A stretch of 64,000 nt of DNA, taken from NCBI RefSeq assembly GCF_014842925.1, contig NZ_JACYXJ010000008.1, forward strand, positions 1 to 64,000, read 5' to 3'. Below the pieces are notes generated by a model, which saw nothing but the letters and a program-made list of their open reading frames with translations, searched no databases and was not told the origin of the DNA. Every line of letters begins with the position of its first letter. Position 1 is the stretch's first letter. This stretch comes from Roseibium polysiphoniae (GTDB lineage: Bacteria; Pseudomonadota; Alphaproteobacteria; Rhizobiales; Stappiaceae). This document shows, in pieces, positions 15,533-23,600 of the stretch. Both the position numbers and the translations under genes were made by a program.

Positions 15533-16480
15533 ATGAAGATAGGTTTTGTGGGGCTGGGCAACGTTGGTGGAAAACTCAGCGGCAGCCTTTTGCGCAATGG
15601 TGTGGATCTCACGGTCCACGATCTCAATCCGGCCCTGGTTCAGGAATTTGTCGGTCGAGGCGCCAAAGCGGCCGAAAATGCCGCCCAGCTGATGCGTGAC
15701 TGTGACGCCGTGATCACATGCCTTCCCTCACCTGCCGCCTCCGACGCTGTCATGCAGGAAATGCTGCCGTTCGTCACCGAAGGCAAGATCTGGATGGAAA
15801 TGTCCACCACGGACCAGGAAGAAGTCCAGCGCTTGGGTGCCTCGGTGATTGAGCGCGGCGGTGCGGCGGTTGATTGCCCTGTGTCGGGTGGCTGTCACCG
15901 TGCGGATACCGGCAACATCGCGATCTTCGCCGGTTGCGACCGGGCGACTTTCGAACAGATCCTGCCGACACTCACCCTGATGGGGCGGCGGATCCTGCAC
16001 ACCGGTGATCTTGGGACCGCGTCTGTCTTGAAGGTCGTGACCAACTATCTGGCCACCGCCCACCTGCTTGCCAGCTGTGAAGCCCTGATCACATGCAAGG
16101 CGGCCGGGATGGATCTCAACACCGCCTATGAGGCAATCCGTATTTCCTCGGGCAACAGCTTCTCTCACGAGACAGAGAGCCAGGTGATCCTGAACGGATC
16201 GCGCGACATCTCCTTCACCATGGATCTGGTGAAGAAGGACATCGGCCTGTTCCAGAGCGTTGCGGATCGCGCGGGTGTTGCCCTCGACATCAATCCCGTG
16301 ATGATCGACATCTTCAACGACGGGATCGAGCGCTACGGCGAACGGGAACTGTCACCCAACATCATCCGCCGCCTTGAAGACGCGACCGGACTACAGGTCC
16401 TCGCACCGGGCTTCCCCGCGGAAATGACCGACGACGAGCCGGAAGAGCCTGGCTACGAAGTGGTTCCGAAGGGCCGCTGA
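15533..16480 (+). CDS. 3-hydroxyisobutyrate/tartronate-semialdehyde-type beta-hydroxyacid dehydrogenase
   Basis: A 315-aa NAD(P)-dependent beta-hydroxyacid dehydrogenase. The Rossmann motif GFVGLGNVGGKLSGSLLRNG opens the protein, substrate binding is marked by DCPVSGGCHRADTGNIAIF (about residues 118-136) and the catalytic-Lys helix follows in LKVVTNYLATAHLL. Family reactions interconvert 3-hydroxyacids and semialdehydes, for example glycerate and tartronate semialdehyde. The C-terminal 20 residues are acidic and extra. It stands alone on the plus strand between the ABC operon terminator and the convergent aldehyde dehydrogenase; a hairpin surrounds its stop codon. A role in the neighbouring sugar-acid pathway is inferred. 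Confidence 0.88.
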   Translation: MKIGFVGLGNVGGKLSGSLLRNGVDLTVHDLNPALVQEFVGRGAKAAENAAQLMRDCDAVITCLPSPAASDAVMQEMLPFVTEGKIWMEMSTTDQEEVQRLGASVIERGGAAVDCPVSGGCHRADTGNIAIFAGCDRATFEQILPTLTLMGRRILHTGDLGTASVLKVVTNYLATAHLLASCEALITCKAAGMDLNTAYEAIRISSGNSFSHETESQVILNGSRDISFTMDLVKKDIGLFQSVADRAGVALDINPVMIDIFNDGIERYGERELSPNIIRRLEDATGLQVLAPGFPAEMTDDEPEEPGYEVVPKGR

Positions 16481-16490
16481 CGCGGCCCTT
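16469..16490. terminator. Hairpin spanning the dehydrogenase stop codon between convergent genes
   Basis: Perfect nine-base arms AAGGGCCGC (16469-16477) and GCGGCCCTT (16482-16490) enclose TGAC, which contains the stop codon. It lies eight bases before the convergent aldehyde dehydrogenase stop and has no strong T run on either strand, so it is a plausible but not classic bidirectional terminator. Confidence 0.5.
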
Positions 16491-16497
16491 CTCAGCA

Positions 16498-17928
16498 TCA
16501 ATTCGCGAAGGGCGGGCGAACCTTGAGTTCCTGATAATCCTCGAGCCCGAAAAGACCGCCCTCGCGACCGTTTCCGGAGCGTTTGAAGCCACCAAACGGC
16601 GATCCATAGTCCGCATTGCGGCCATTGATGTGGATACCGCCTGCGCGCAGGCGGCGCACGACCCGCTCGGCCCGCTCCGGATCCCCAGTCTGAATATAGG
16701 CTGCCAGACCATATTCCGTGTCATTGGCCATGCGAATGGCGTCCTCTTCGTCATCGAAGGGCATGATCACCAGAACCGGGCCAAAGATCTCTTCACGGAC
16801 AATGCGCATCTCCGGGGTCACATCGACGAAGATCGTCGGCTTGACGAACCAGCCATCCTCAAGCCCTTCCGGCTTGCCAAGACCGCCAACCAGCACGCGT
16901 GCGCCTTCGTCGATCCCGCTCTGGATCATGGCCTGAACCCGGTCGTACTGGATCTTGTCGAACAACGGACCGATGTGATCGCCTTCCTTAGACGGATCAC
17001 CCACTTCCTGAGCCTTGCCCGCCGCTTCCGCAAGAGCGATCGCTTGATCGTAGCAAGAGCGTTCGACGAGCATGCGTGTCGGCGCATCACAAGACTGGCC
17101 GGTGTTGTAGAAGCAAGTCGCGACGCCTTCAGCAACGCGTGTGGGCAGGTCGCTGTCGGCAAAGACGAGATTCGGTGATTTTCCGCCCAACTCCAATGTG
17201 ACGCGTTTCACGGTTGCCGCAGAATCCTTGCTGACCAACGCACCTGCGCGGGTCGAGCCGGTGAAGGACATCATGGTCAGGTCAGGATGCTGGGACATGG
17301 CCGCGCCGACCGTTGGGCCATCGCCGTGAACCAGGTTGAAGACGCCAGCAGGATAACCGGCTTCATGAACGATCTCAGCGTAAATGGTGGCCGAAAGCGG
17401 TGTGTGCTCCGACGGCTTGAGGACGCAGGTCGCGCCAGCTGCTAGAGCCGGGATGACTTTCAGGGCGATCTGGTTGATCGGCCAGTTCCAGGGCGTGATC
17501 AAACCACACGGACCAATCGGCTCTCGGGTCAGAATGTCGCCGTTGGGCAGGGTCTCGCGCTCTTCCTGGCTTTTCAAGGCCGCGATGAAACCTTCAAGGT
17601 GACCGGCGCCACAATCTGCCTGGGATTCGCGGGACATGGTGATTGGCGCCCCCATTTCAGATGTGATCGCCTGAGCCAGATCTTCCATACGCGCGCGCGT
17701 GGCCTCAAGCAGCCGCTCTAGCAGCTCAAGCCGTTCGGCCTTGCTGGTCAGCGAGAATGTCTCGAACGCACGCGTCGCGGCGGCAACAGCCCGTTCGACA
17801 TCTTCCGCATTGCCGAGCGTCAGGGTGCCGATCTGGCTGTTTGTCGCCGGGTTCATGATCGGCATTGTCGCGGTTGAGGCCGGATCGACCCACGCGCCGT
17901 CAATGTAAAACTTGTTCAGAGTCTTCAT
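16498..17928 (-). CDS. NAD(P)-dependent aldehyde dehydrogenase
   Basis: A 476-aa aldehyde dehydrogenase oxidising an aldehyde to its acid. The catalytic Cys sits in TGQSCDAPTRML (about residue 286), the general base Glu in VTLELGGKSPNL (about 253), the cofactor loop in TPWNWPINQIALKVIPALAAG (two parts, about 144) and FTGSTRAGALV; EEIFGPVL follows near residue 380. The frame can begin at 17964, but the ATG at 17928 (MKTLNKFYIDGAWV) follows AAGGAAA at the right distance and matches family starts. It is the last gene of a unit with the enolase-superfamily and GMC genes, which suggests oxidation of the GMC product. Confidence 0.93.
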   Translation of the reverse strand: MKTLNKFYIDGAWVDPASTATMPIMNPATNSQIGTLTLGNAEDVERAVAAATRAFETFSLTSKAERLELLERLLEATRARMEDLAQAITSEMGAPITMSRESQADCGAGHLEGFIAALKSQEERETLPNGDILTREPIGPCGLITPWNWPINQIALKVIPALAAGATCVLKPSEHTPLSATIYAEIVHEAGYPAGVFNLVHGDGPTVGAAMSQHPDLTMMSFTGSTRAGALVSKDSAATVKRVTLELGGKSPNLVFADSDLPTRVAEGVATCFYNTGQSCDAPTRMLVERSCYDQAIALAEAAGKAQEVGDPSKEGDHIGPLFDKIQYDRVQAMIQSGIDEGARVLVGGLGKPEGLEDGWFVKPTIFVDVTPEMRIVREEIFGPVLVIMPFDDEEDAIRMANDTEYGLAAYIQTGDPERAERVVRRLRAGGIHINGRNADYGSPFGGFKRSGNGREGGLFGLEDYQELKVRPPFAN

Positions 17929-17960
17929 GTCTTTTCCTTTTGAATCTCGTCTTAACGGCA

Positions 17961-19169
17961 TCAAGGCACGACTTGTTCCTGTGCCATTCCGAGATGCAAC
18001 TCAGTGCCTGTGTAGGGATTTGCGGCGATCACATCGTCGTTCAACTCAATGCCCAGACCGGGCTCCGTGGGCGGAATGATGTACCCGTCCTCCCACTGGA
18101 TTTGTGAAGACAAGACGGACATGTAGGCGCCGTCGAAGGTTCCAATGCTTTCCAGAATCAGGAAGTTGGGGCTGCAGGTGGCAATCTGGATGTTGGCCGC
18201 CGCAACAACCGGTCCGCAATAAAGGTGCGGTGCGATCTGCGCCTGCCGGGTTTCAGCCATGGATGCGATCTTCTTGGCCTCCAGGATCCCGCCGACACGT
18301 CCCAGGTTCATCTGGAGGATAGACGCGGCTCCGACCTCAAGAACCCTTGCAAATTCATGCTTGGTGCAGAGGCGCTCGCCTGCCGCGATGGGGATCGCCG
18401 TATAGTGTGCGATCTCGGCCATATCGGCTGGGTTTTCAGGTGTCGTCGGCTCTTCGAACCAGAGCGGATCATATTTCTCCAGCCGCCGCGCCATGCGCTT
18501 TGCCCCGGAAACCGTGAACTGGCCATGGGTGCCGAACAGAAGATCTGCCTTAGTTCCGACCGCTTCCCGGATGCGTTTGCAAAATTGTTCGCTGAGCTCA
18601 AGATCTTCAAGACGCGGCTGATGACCGTCAAAAATTGAATATGGACCCGCAGGATCGAATTTGACCGCGGTAAAGCCCTTGCCGACCATCTCCACAGCAA
18701 CCTCGGCGGCCAGGTCCGGGTCATTGTAGACATTGGGCTTGTCCGGATCCGGGTAAACATCCCCTTCCGGCGGATAGAGGTAGGTGTAGCTGCGCAGCTT
18801 GTCGTGGACCTTGCCGCCAAGAAGCTCATAGACGGGCTTGTTCGCGGCCTTGCCGACGATGTCCCAGCAGGCCATCTCGAGCCCGCTTAGGACCCCCATG
18901 ACGGTTACATCTGGCCGCTGGGTAAATCCCGCCCCGTAGGTACGCCGCCAGAGCTTCTCGATGTGGTGCGGATCATTGCCCGCAAACTGGCGCTCGAAGA
19001 CATCCACGGCCATGGCCGCACAAAGATCGGGTCCGAAGGTTGCGTTGTAAATCTCACCGACGCCGGAAATGCCGCAAGCCGTTGTCAGCCGGACGAAAAT
19101 GAAATAGCGGCCTCCATGTCGTGGCGGCGGGTTGCCGACAACGAAGGTTTCGATTTTTTCCAGTTTCAT
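17961..19169 (-). CDS. Enolase-superfamily sugar-acid dehydratase-like protein
   Basis: A 402-aa member of the mandelate racemase/muconate lactonizing superfamily, with dehydration of a sugar acid to a 2-keto-3-deoxy acid as the likely chemistry. Seen are the capping domain, VKFDPAGPY (about residue 160), FGTHGQFT (about 212), WFEEPTTPEN (about 236), AAGERLCTKHEF (about 263) and APHLYCGPV (about 314) with the catalytic His. The position where most members carry an Asp metal ligand (VDxN) reads FGTH, so the first acidic ligand is replaced; I recall a subfamily with the same motif. It lies between the GMC and aldehyde dehydrogenase genes (gaps of 21 and 32 bases). Confidence 0.88.
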   Translation of the reverse strand: MKLEKIETFVVGNPPPRHGGRYFIFVRLTTACGISGVGEIYNATFGPDLCAAMAVDVFERQFAGNDPHHIEKLWRRTYGAGFTQRPDVTVMGVLSGLEMACWDIVGKAANKPVYELLGGKVHDKLRSYTYLYPPEGDVYPDPDKPNVYNDPDLAAEVAVEMVGKGFTAVKFDPAGPYSIFDGHQPRLEDLELSEQFCKRIREAVGTKADLLFGTHGQFTVSGAKRMARRLEKYDPLWFEEPTTPENPADMAEIAHYTAIPIAAGERLCTKHEFARVLEVGAASILQMNLGRVGGILEAKKIASMAETRQAQIAPHLYCGPVVAAANIQIATCSPNFLILESIGTFDGAYMSVLSSQIQWEDGYIIPPTEPGLGIELNDDVIAANPYTGTELHLGMAQEQVVP

Positions 19170-19190
19170 GGCGTTTCCAGTTTGGGGTTG

Positions 19191-20807
19191 TCAGGCTTGG
19201 CGCGAGCGCGCTGCCTGATCTTCTAGAATAAGATCTGCGGCCCTCATGGCCAACATGATCGTAGGCGCATTGGTGTTGCCCGAGGTCACATTCGGGAACG
19301 CTGAAGCGTCGACAACGCGCAGGCCCTGCGTGCCATGGACCTTGAGCCGGGCATCAAGGACCGAATCCGCTGCGTCACGCCCTATCCGACAGGTGCATGT
19401 CGGATGAAAATTGGTCAGGGCAGTTTCGCGGAAATTCTCAAGCAGGGCGGCATCATCCATTCTCGAGATATCCGGTTCTTTCGCGGATTGCGTAACCTGC
19501 GCGATGGCTGGCGCTCGCGCCAGGCTCTGAAGCAGTCTGCCTGCGCGGATCGCATCCCAGCGATCAAATTCTGTCGAGAGCGAATTGGGCTGGATCCGTG
19601 GAGCAGCTCCCGGATCATTTGACCGAATGGAGACTTCTCCCCGGCTCGTTGGCCGGCATGGCTGGACGCATAGAACAAAGCCGGATGCCCGATCGACCTC
19701 CGGCACGCCCTTGGCGCGGGTCGAGCTCGTGACAGGATTGCAGTAGACCTGCATGTTGGGCGCAATCTGGGTTTCATCGGACCGAATGAAGCCCCCGACC
19801 TGATTGGTCGGGACGCTCAATGGCCCCTTTCGCGTCAAAAGATACTGCAAGCCAACCATCATCCGGCCGAACTGAGTCCCCAGTCGGTCGTTCAGGGTAG
19901 GCCTGTTTGCAGCAAAATGGTGGGTGATGGCCAAATGGTCCTGCATGCCCTTGCCGACCTGCCCGAGGTTTTGAACCACGTCGATCCCGTGTGCCTTCAG
20001 GAGATCGGCTGGTCCGAGGCCGGAGAGCTGCAGCAGCTGCGGCGAATTCACGGCGCCCGCACTGACGATCACCTCGCCCTTGCAGGTTGCGACATGTTGC
20101 TGACCTCCGACGCAGTACTGGACACCGGTTGCCCGGGTTCCGGAAAACGTCAGCTTCTCGACAAGTGCGTTTTTGATGAGCTGAACGTTCCCGCGTTTCA
20201 GCGCCGGCCGCAAAAAAGCGTCGGCTGCCGAGTGCCGGAAACCGTTGCGCACAGTGCTGCGGAAATAGGACAGGCCCTCACAGGTGTCTTCGTTCATGTC
20301 AGCTGGCGTTTTCCAGCCAAGATCGCGGGCAGCATTCAAAAACGTTTCGGAAAAGGGATGCATCTGAGCGCTGAGATCGGAAACGCGCAGCGGCCCATCG
20401 CCTCTGGCACTTCCGCCTTCCCAATGATGTTCGACACGCTCATAGGTCTGCCTGACGGTGTCCCAGCCCCAGCCGGTTGCTCCGGCGGTTTCCCAGTCAT
20501 CGAAGTCATGCTTGAGACCGCGCACATAGGCCATCGCGTTGATCGAGCTGGACCCGCCGACGACCCTGCCCCTGGGCCAGTAAGCTTCGCGGCCGTTCAC
20601 GCCCTCATCCGGCTCGGCCGTGTAGCACCAGTTCACTTTCGGGTCGGAGAAGGTGAAGCCATAGCCAAGCGGAACCTTGATCCAGAACCTGGCGTCCGAG
20701 CCGCCAGCCTCGATGACAAGCACTCTCGTCCCCGGCGATCTGCTGAGACGGTCTGCCAGAACGCATCCGGCTGAACCGGCACCTACGACGATGTAGTCGA
20801 ATTCCAT
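19191..20807 (-). CDS. GMC-family FAD-dependent oxidoreductase (choline/alcohol dehydrogenase-like)
   Basis: A 538-aa glucose-methanol-choline oxidoreductase that oxidises an alcohol to an aldehyde with FAD. The ATG at 20807 gives the diagnostic start MEFDYIVVGAGSAGCVLADR; the frame reaching 20879 adds 24 implausible residues. Other signatures are GRVVGGSSSINAM (about residues 80-92), GAVNSPQLLQLSGLGP (about 260) and the C-terminal active site NFHPTCTCRIG and VTSGNTNAPTIMLAMRAADL. The HPxGTCRMG motif is slightly changed (HPTCTCRIG) but keeps the His. It is first in a three-gene unit and divergent from a LysR regulator, which probably controls it. Confidence 0.92.
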   Translation of the reverse strand: MEFDYIVVGAGSAGCVLADRLSRSPGTRVLVIEAGGSDARFWIKVPLGYGFTFSDPKVNWCYTAEPDEGVNGREAYWPRGRVVGGSSSINAMAYVRGLKHDFDDWETAGATGWGWDTVRQTYERVEHHWEGGSARGDGPLRVSDLSAQMHPFSETFLNAARDLGWKTPADMNEDTCEGLSYFRSTVRNGFRHSAADAFLRPALKRGNVQLIKNALVEKLTFSGTRATGVQYCVGGQQHVATCKGEVIVSAGAVNSPQLLQLSGLGPADLLKAHGIDVVQNLGQVGKGMQDHLAITHHFAANRPTLNDRLGTQFGRMMVGLQYLLTRKGPLSVPTNQVGGFIRSDETQIAPNMQVYCNPVTSSTRAKGVPEVDRASGFVLCVQPCRPTSRGEVSIRSNDPGAAPRIQPNSLSTEFDRWDAIRAGRLLQSLARAPAIAQVTQSAKEPDISRMDDAALLENFRETALTNFHPTCTCRIGRDAADSVLDARLKVHGTQGLRVVDASAFPNVTSGNTNAPTIMLAMRAADLILEDQAARSRQA

Positions 20808-20962
20808 GATCGTCCCGCTGACACCGAGTTTCTGAAAACCTCTTGGCGGCAGAAGGCAAAATTCGACACCCAAACACAAACAATGCTTTTGACTACTGAG
20901 GCTATAAATATTTTAAAGCTAAAGCAGCACGGGTCGGGATGGCCCCATGAGGATGGATTGGC

Positions 20963-21853
20963 ATGTCACAGCTTCCGCACGTCACCTGGCTCCGGGCCTT
21001 CGAGTCGGCCGCCCGCAACAGCAGTTTTTCGGCGGCGGCTGAGGAATTGAACCTGACGCCCGCTGCTGTCAGTCAACAGATCAAGCTGTTGGAGCAGCAT
21101 CTCGGCGCGCCACTCTTCCGGCGTATGGCACGCGGTGTAGCCCTGACTGATATGGGACACGCCTATGCACAGCCGATCCGCAAGGCTTTTTCGGAAATGC
21201 AGGACGCGACCAGCGAATTGTTCACCTCAAACGCCAAGCGGACGGTGCATGTGCGCGCATCGATCAGCTATGCGGCGCTTGTCCTTGCCCCGCTCTTGAA
21301 GGGGTTTCAGGACACGCATCCTGACATCGACATCAGGCTTACGACCGCAGTCTGGACCGATCGAATCGAAGACGACGCCATCGATGTTGAAATCCGTTTC
21401 GGTCACGGAGATTGGGCCGAGCAGGACATTCGTCATCTCGGCCACCGTTTCGCACAGCTGGTCTGTCACCCGGATTTTGCTGCATCGTTTGCCGGCGATC
21501 TGTCCTTCGAGGCCCTCGCCGCGCACGCGGTTCAGATCATCGGTTCTGAAGCGGATTGGAGCCTGATGGCGAGACATTTCGGGTTCGAAGGCATGCCGGA
21601 GATCGGCGGTACGAAAGTGGATTCATCGGTGATCGCACTGCAGATGGTTGCGGCGGGTTCCGGAGCTGCAATCGTGTCAGAGAGTTTCATCGAGAACTAC
21701 CTCGCCCAAGGCGTTCTCGTCGCCCCCTTCGACCACAGGATTCCGCTGTCGCGCAGCTTTTTCATGATCGTTGATGACAGTGCGCAAAAGCGCCGTGAAG
21801 TGCTTCAGTTCTGTGATTGGCTGGCCGAACAGCATCGTGAAAAAACCATCTGA
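20963..21853 (+). CDS. LysR-family transcriptional regulator (GcvA-like)
   Basis: A 296-aa LysR regulator with an N-terminal winged helix (WLRAFESAARNSSFSAAAEE, then LTPAAVSQQIKLLEQHLGAPLF) typical of the GcvA branch and a periplasmic-binding-protein-like effector domain from about residue 92. It is transcribed away from the GMC oxidoreductase unit, with 155 bases between the starts. In LysR systems this arrangement usually means control of the divergent genes with a pathway intermediate as inducer. No convincing T-N11-A site was fixed in the gap, which contains an AT-rich stretch (TATAAATATTTTAAAG). The ATG at 20963 is used. Confidence 0.92.
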   Translation: MSQLPHVTWLRAFESAARNSSFSAAAEELNLTPAAVSQQIKLLEQHLGAPLFRRMARGVALTDMGHAYAQPIRKAFSEMQDATSELFTSNAKRTVHVRASISYAALVLAPLLKGFQDTHPDIDIRLTTAVWTDRIEDDAIDVEIRFGHGDWAEQDIRHLGHRFAQLVCHPDFAASFAGDLSFEALAAHAVQIIGSEADWSLMARHFGFEGMPEIGGTKVDSSVIALQMVAAGSGAAIVSESFIENYLAQGVLVAPFDHRIPLSRSFFMIVDDSAQKRREVLQFCDWLAEQHREKTI

Positions 21854-21890
21854 CGGCTCATCCACAACCTGACGGTCACATCACCACCTC

Positions 21891-21942
21891 ACGCGTTCCA
21901 TAGGTAGCTAATTGATGGCAGGAACGCGTATCAACGCGTTCC
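21891..21942. repeat. Triple ACGCGTTCC repeat before the arginine/V-ATPase operon
   Basis: ACGCGTTCC occurs at 21891-21899, as its inverse GGAACGCGT at 21921-21929, and again at 21934-21942; the last two form a dyad around ATCA. It lies in the 306-base gap between the LysR gene and the first operon gene, upstream of the FNR-type promoter. It could be an extra regulator site or a weak terminator for the LysR gene, with no T run after it. The rest of the gap is AT-rich promoter DNA. Confidence 0.5.
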
Positions 21943-22043
21943 ACGTCACATTTCAGAGATTAATAATTTTCAGATCAATGCAAGTATTTCTACTGATCAA
22001 ATTTCCTTTAAGTCATTCGGACGTCATTTTCTCATAGTCATAT

Positions 22044-22092
22044 TTGACACCGATCAATTTTCGAGATCCAGTACTGGGTAATTATGAAGTGC
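22044..22092 (+). promoter_or_regulatory. Class II FNR-type promoter of the arginine deiminase/V-ATPase operon
   Basis: TTGACACCGATCAA at 22044-22057 matches the FNR/Anr consensus TTGAT-N4-ATCAA with one change. AATTAT at 22080-22085 fits a -10 box; if transcription starts at 22092 the FNR site is centred at -41.5, the class II activator position. A second near-match, TTGATACCGACGAA, is at 22098-22111 in the leader. GGGAGGG lies seven bases before the first ATG (22160). Control by oxygen limitation is inferred. Confidence 0.72.
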
Positions 22093-22159
22093 GGGATTTG
22101 ATACCGACGAATTTAGACTGAAAAGAAACCCGCTAAGCGTCACCTGGGAGGGATGCTTT

Positions 22160-23560
22160 ATGAGCAAGTTTCAATTTCCGACTGCCTTCACGATCCTTTT
22201 TGCATTGATCGTTCTCGTTGCCGCCGCCACATGGATCATTCCCGCCGGGGAATATGACCGGACCTTCAGTGAGAGCCTTGGACGCGATGTTCCGGTTCCT
22301 GGCACCTATCACACCGTGGAAGGCGACCAGCAGGGCGTCATCGACGTCTTCATGGCGCCGATTGCAGGCCTCTACAATCCGGAAACCGGCCAAGCAAACG
22401 CCATCGATGTTGCCGTCTTCGTTCTGATCATCGGCGGCTTTTTGATGGTGGTGACCCATACGGGCGCAATAGACGCGGGCATCGCGAAGGTGATGACCGC
22501 CCTAAAAGGCCGGGAAAAATGGATGATCCCGATCCTCATGGCCTTTTTTGCGGCAGGCGGCACAATCTACGGAATGGCAGAGGAATCCCTCGCCTTTTAC
22601 GCCTTGATCATTCCGGTGATGATCCGTGCCGGCTACGACAGCCTTACAGGCGTCGCGATCATCATGCTCGGTGCCGGCATTGGCACACTTGGCTCCACCA
22701 TCAACCCCTTTGCGACAGTCATTGCGGCCAATGCTGCGGACATCGCCTTCACCGACGGCATTGCCGCGCGCGCGATCATCCTTGTTCTGGGCTGGTTGAC
22801 CTGCGTGTTCTGGGTGATGCGCTACGCGGAGGCGGTCAAGGCGGATCCGGCTCACTCCCTTGTCGCTGACATGCGCGAAAAGAACCGCGCCCATTTTCTC
22901 AAAAGCGGCGACGAGGACGGCCTGCTGGACTTCACAGCCACTCACAAGATCGTCCTGACGATCTTCGTGCTGAGCTTTGCGCTGCTGATCTACGGCGTTT
23001 CCGTGCTCGGCTGGTGGATGGGCGAGATGTCGGCCCTGTTCCTAGCGGCTGCGATCCTTGTCGGTTTCGTGGCACGCATGGGCGAGCATGAGTTTGTCGA
23101 CACATTCATTGACGGTGCGAAAGACCTTCTGGGTGTCGCCCTGATCATCGGCGTGGCGCGCGGAATCGTGGTCGTGATGGATGCGGGCAAGATCACCGAC
23201 ACGATCCTTTTCTGGTCGGAACAGGCGGTCAGCGGCCTCGGGACCATTGCCTTCATCAATGTGATGTTCTGGCTTGAGGTTGCGCTCTCGTTCTTCGTGC
23301 CGTCGTCCTCCGGTCTCGCGGTCCTGACCATGCCCATCATGGCGCCGCTCGCGGATTTCTCAAATGTCGCTCGCGACGTGGTTGTGACAGCCTATCAATC
23401 GGCCAATGGCCTGGTGAACCTGGTCAACCCGACCTTTGCGGTCGTCATGGGCGGCCTTGCCATAGGGCGCGTGCCTTACGACAAATGGCTGCGTTTCACT
23501 TGGCCCCTGCTCGCGATCCTCGCGGTGATGATCATGATCGTTCTCAGCGTTAGCGCCTGA
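22160..23560 (+). CDS. YfcC-family transporter, probable arginine/ornithine carrier (ArcD2-like)
   Basis: A 466-aa polytopic membrane protein of the YfcC/DcuC-related ion-transporter group, with about eleven or twelve hydrophobic helices. The N-terminal FTILFALIVLVAAATWIIPAGEYDR is a family hallmark, as are GGFLMVVTHTGAIDAGIA (about residue 95), GTIYGMAEESLAFYAL (about 133) and LGSTINPFATVIAANAA. YfcC homologues next to arginine deiminase genes in other bacteria are annotated as arginine-ornithine antiporters, so exchange of external arginine for ornithine is proposed here; coupling to Na+ or H+ cannot be read. It is the first gene of the operon, directly after the FNR-type promoter. Confidence 0.82.
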   Translation: MSKFQFPTAFTILFALIVLVAAATWIIPAGEYDRTFSESLGRDVPVPGTYHTVEGDQQGVIDVFMAPIAGLYNPETGQANAIDVAVFVLIIGGFLMVVTHTGAIDAGIAKVMTALKGREKWMIPILMAFFAAGGTIYGMAEESLAFYALIIPVMIRAGYDSLTGVAIIMLGAGIGTLGSTINPFATVIAANAADIAFTDGIAARAIILVLGWLTCVFWVMRYAEAVKADPAHSLVADMREKNRAHFLKSGDEDGLLDFTATHKIVLTIFVLSFALLIYGVSVLGWWMGEMSALFLAAAILVGFVARMGEHEFVDTFIDGAKDLLGVALIIGVARGIVVVMDAGKITDTILFWSEQAVSGLGTIAFINVMFWLEVALSFFVPSSSGLAVLTMPIMAPLADFSNVARDVVVTAYQSANGLVNLVNPTFAVVMGGLAIGRVPYDKWLRFTWPLLAILAVMIMIVLSVSA

Positions 23561-23600
23561 GAGTGCGCCCGAGAACACACCTGCCACTTGATCAAACACA

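Noticed and set aside
19917-20774. 285-codon plus-strand frame opposite the GMC oxidoreductase
   Set aside because: Complete antisense overlap with a diagnostic FAD oxidoreductase; no protein character.
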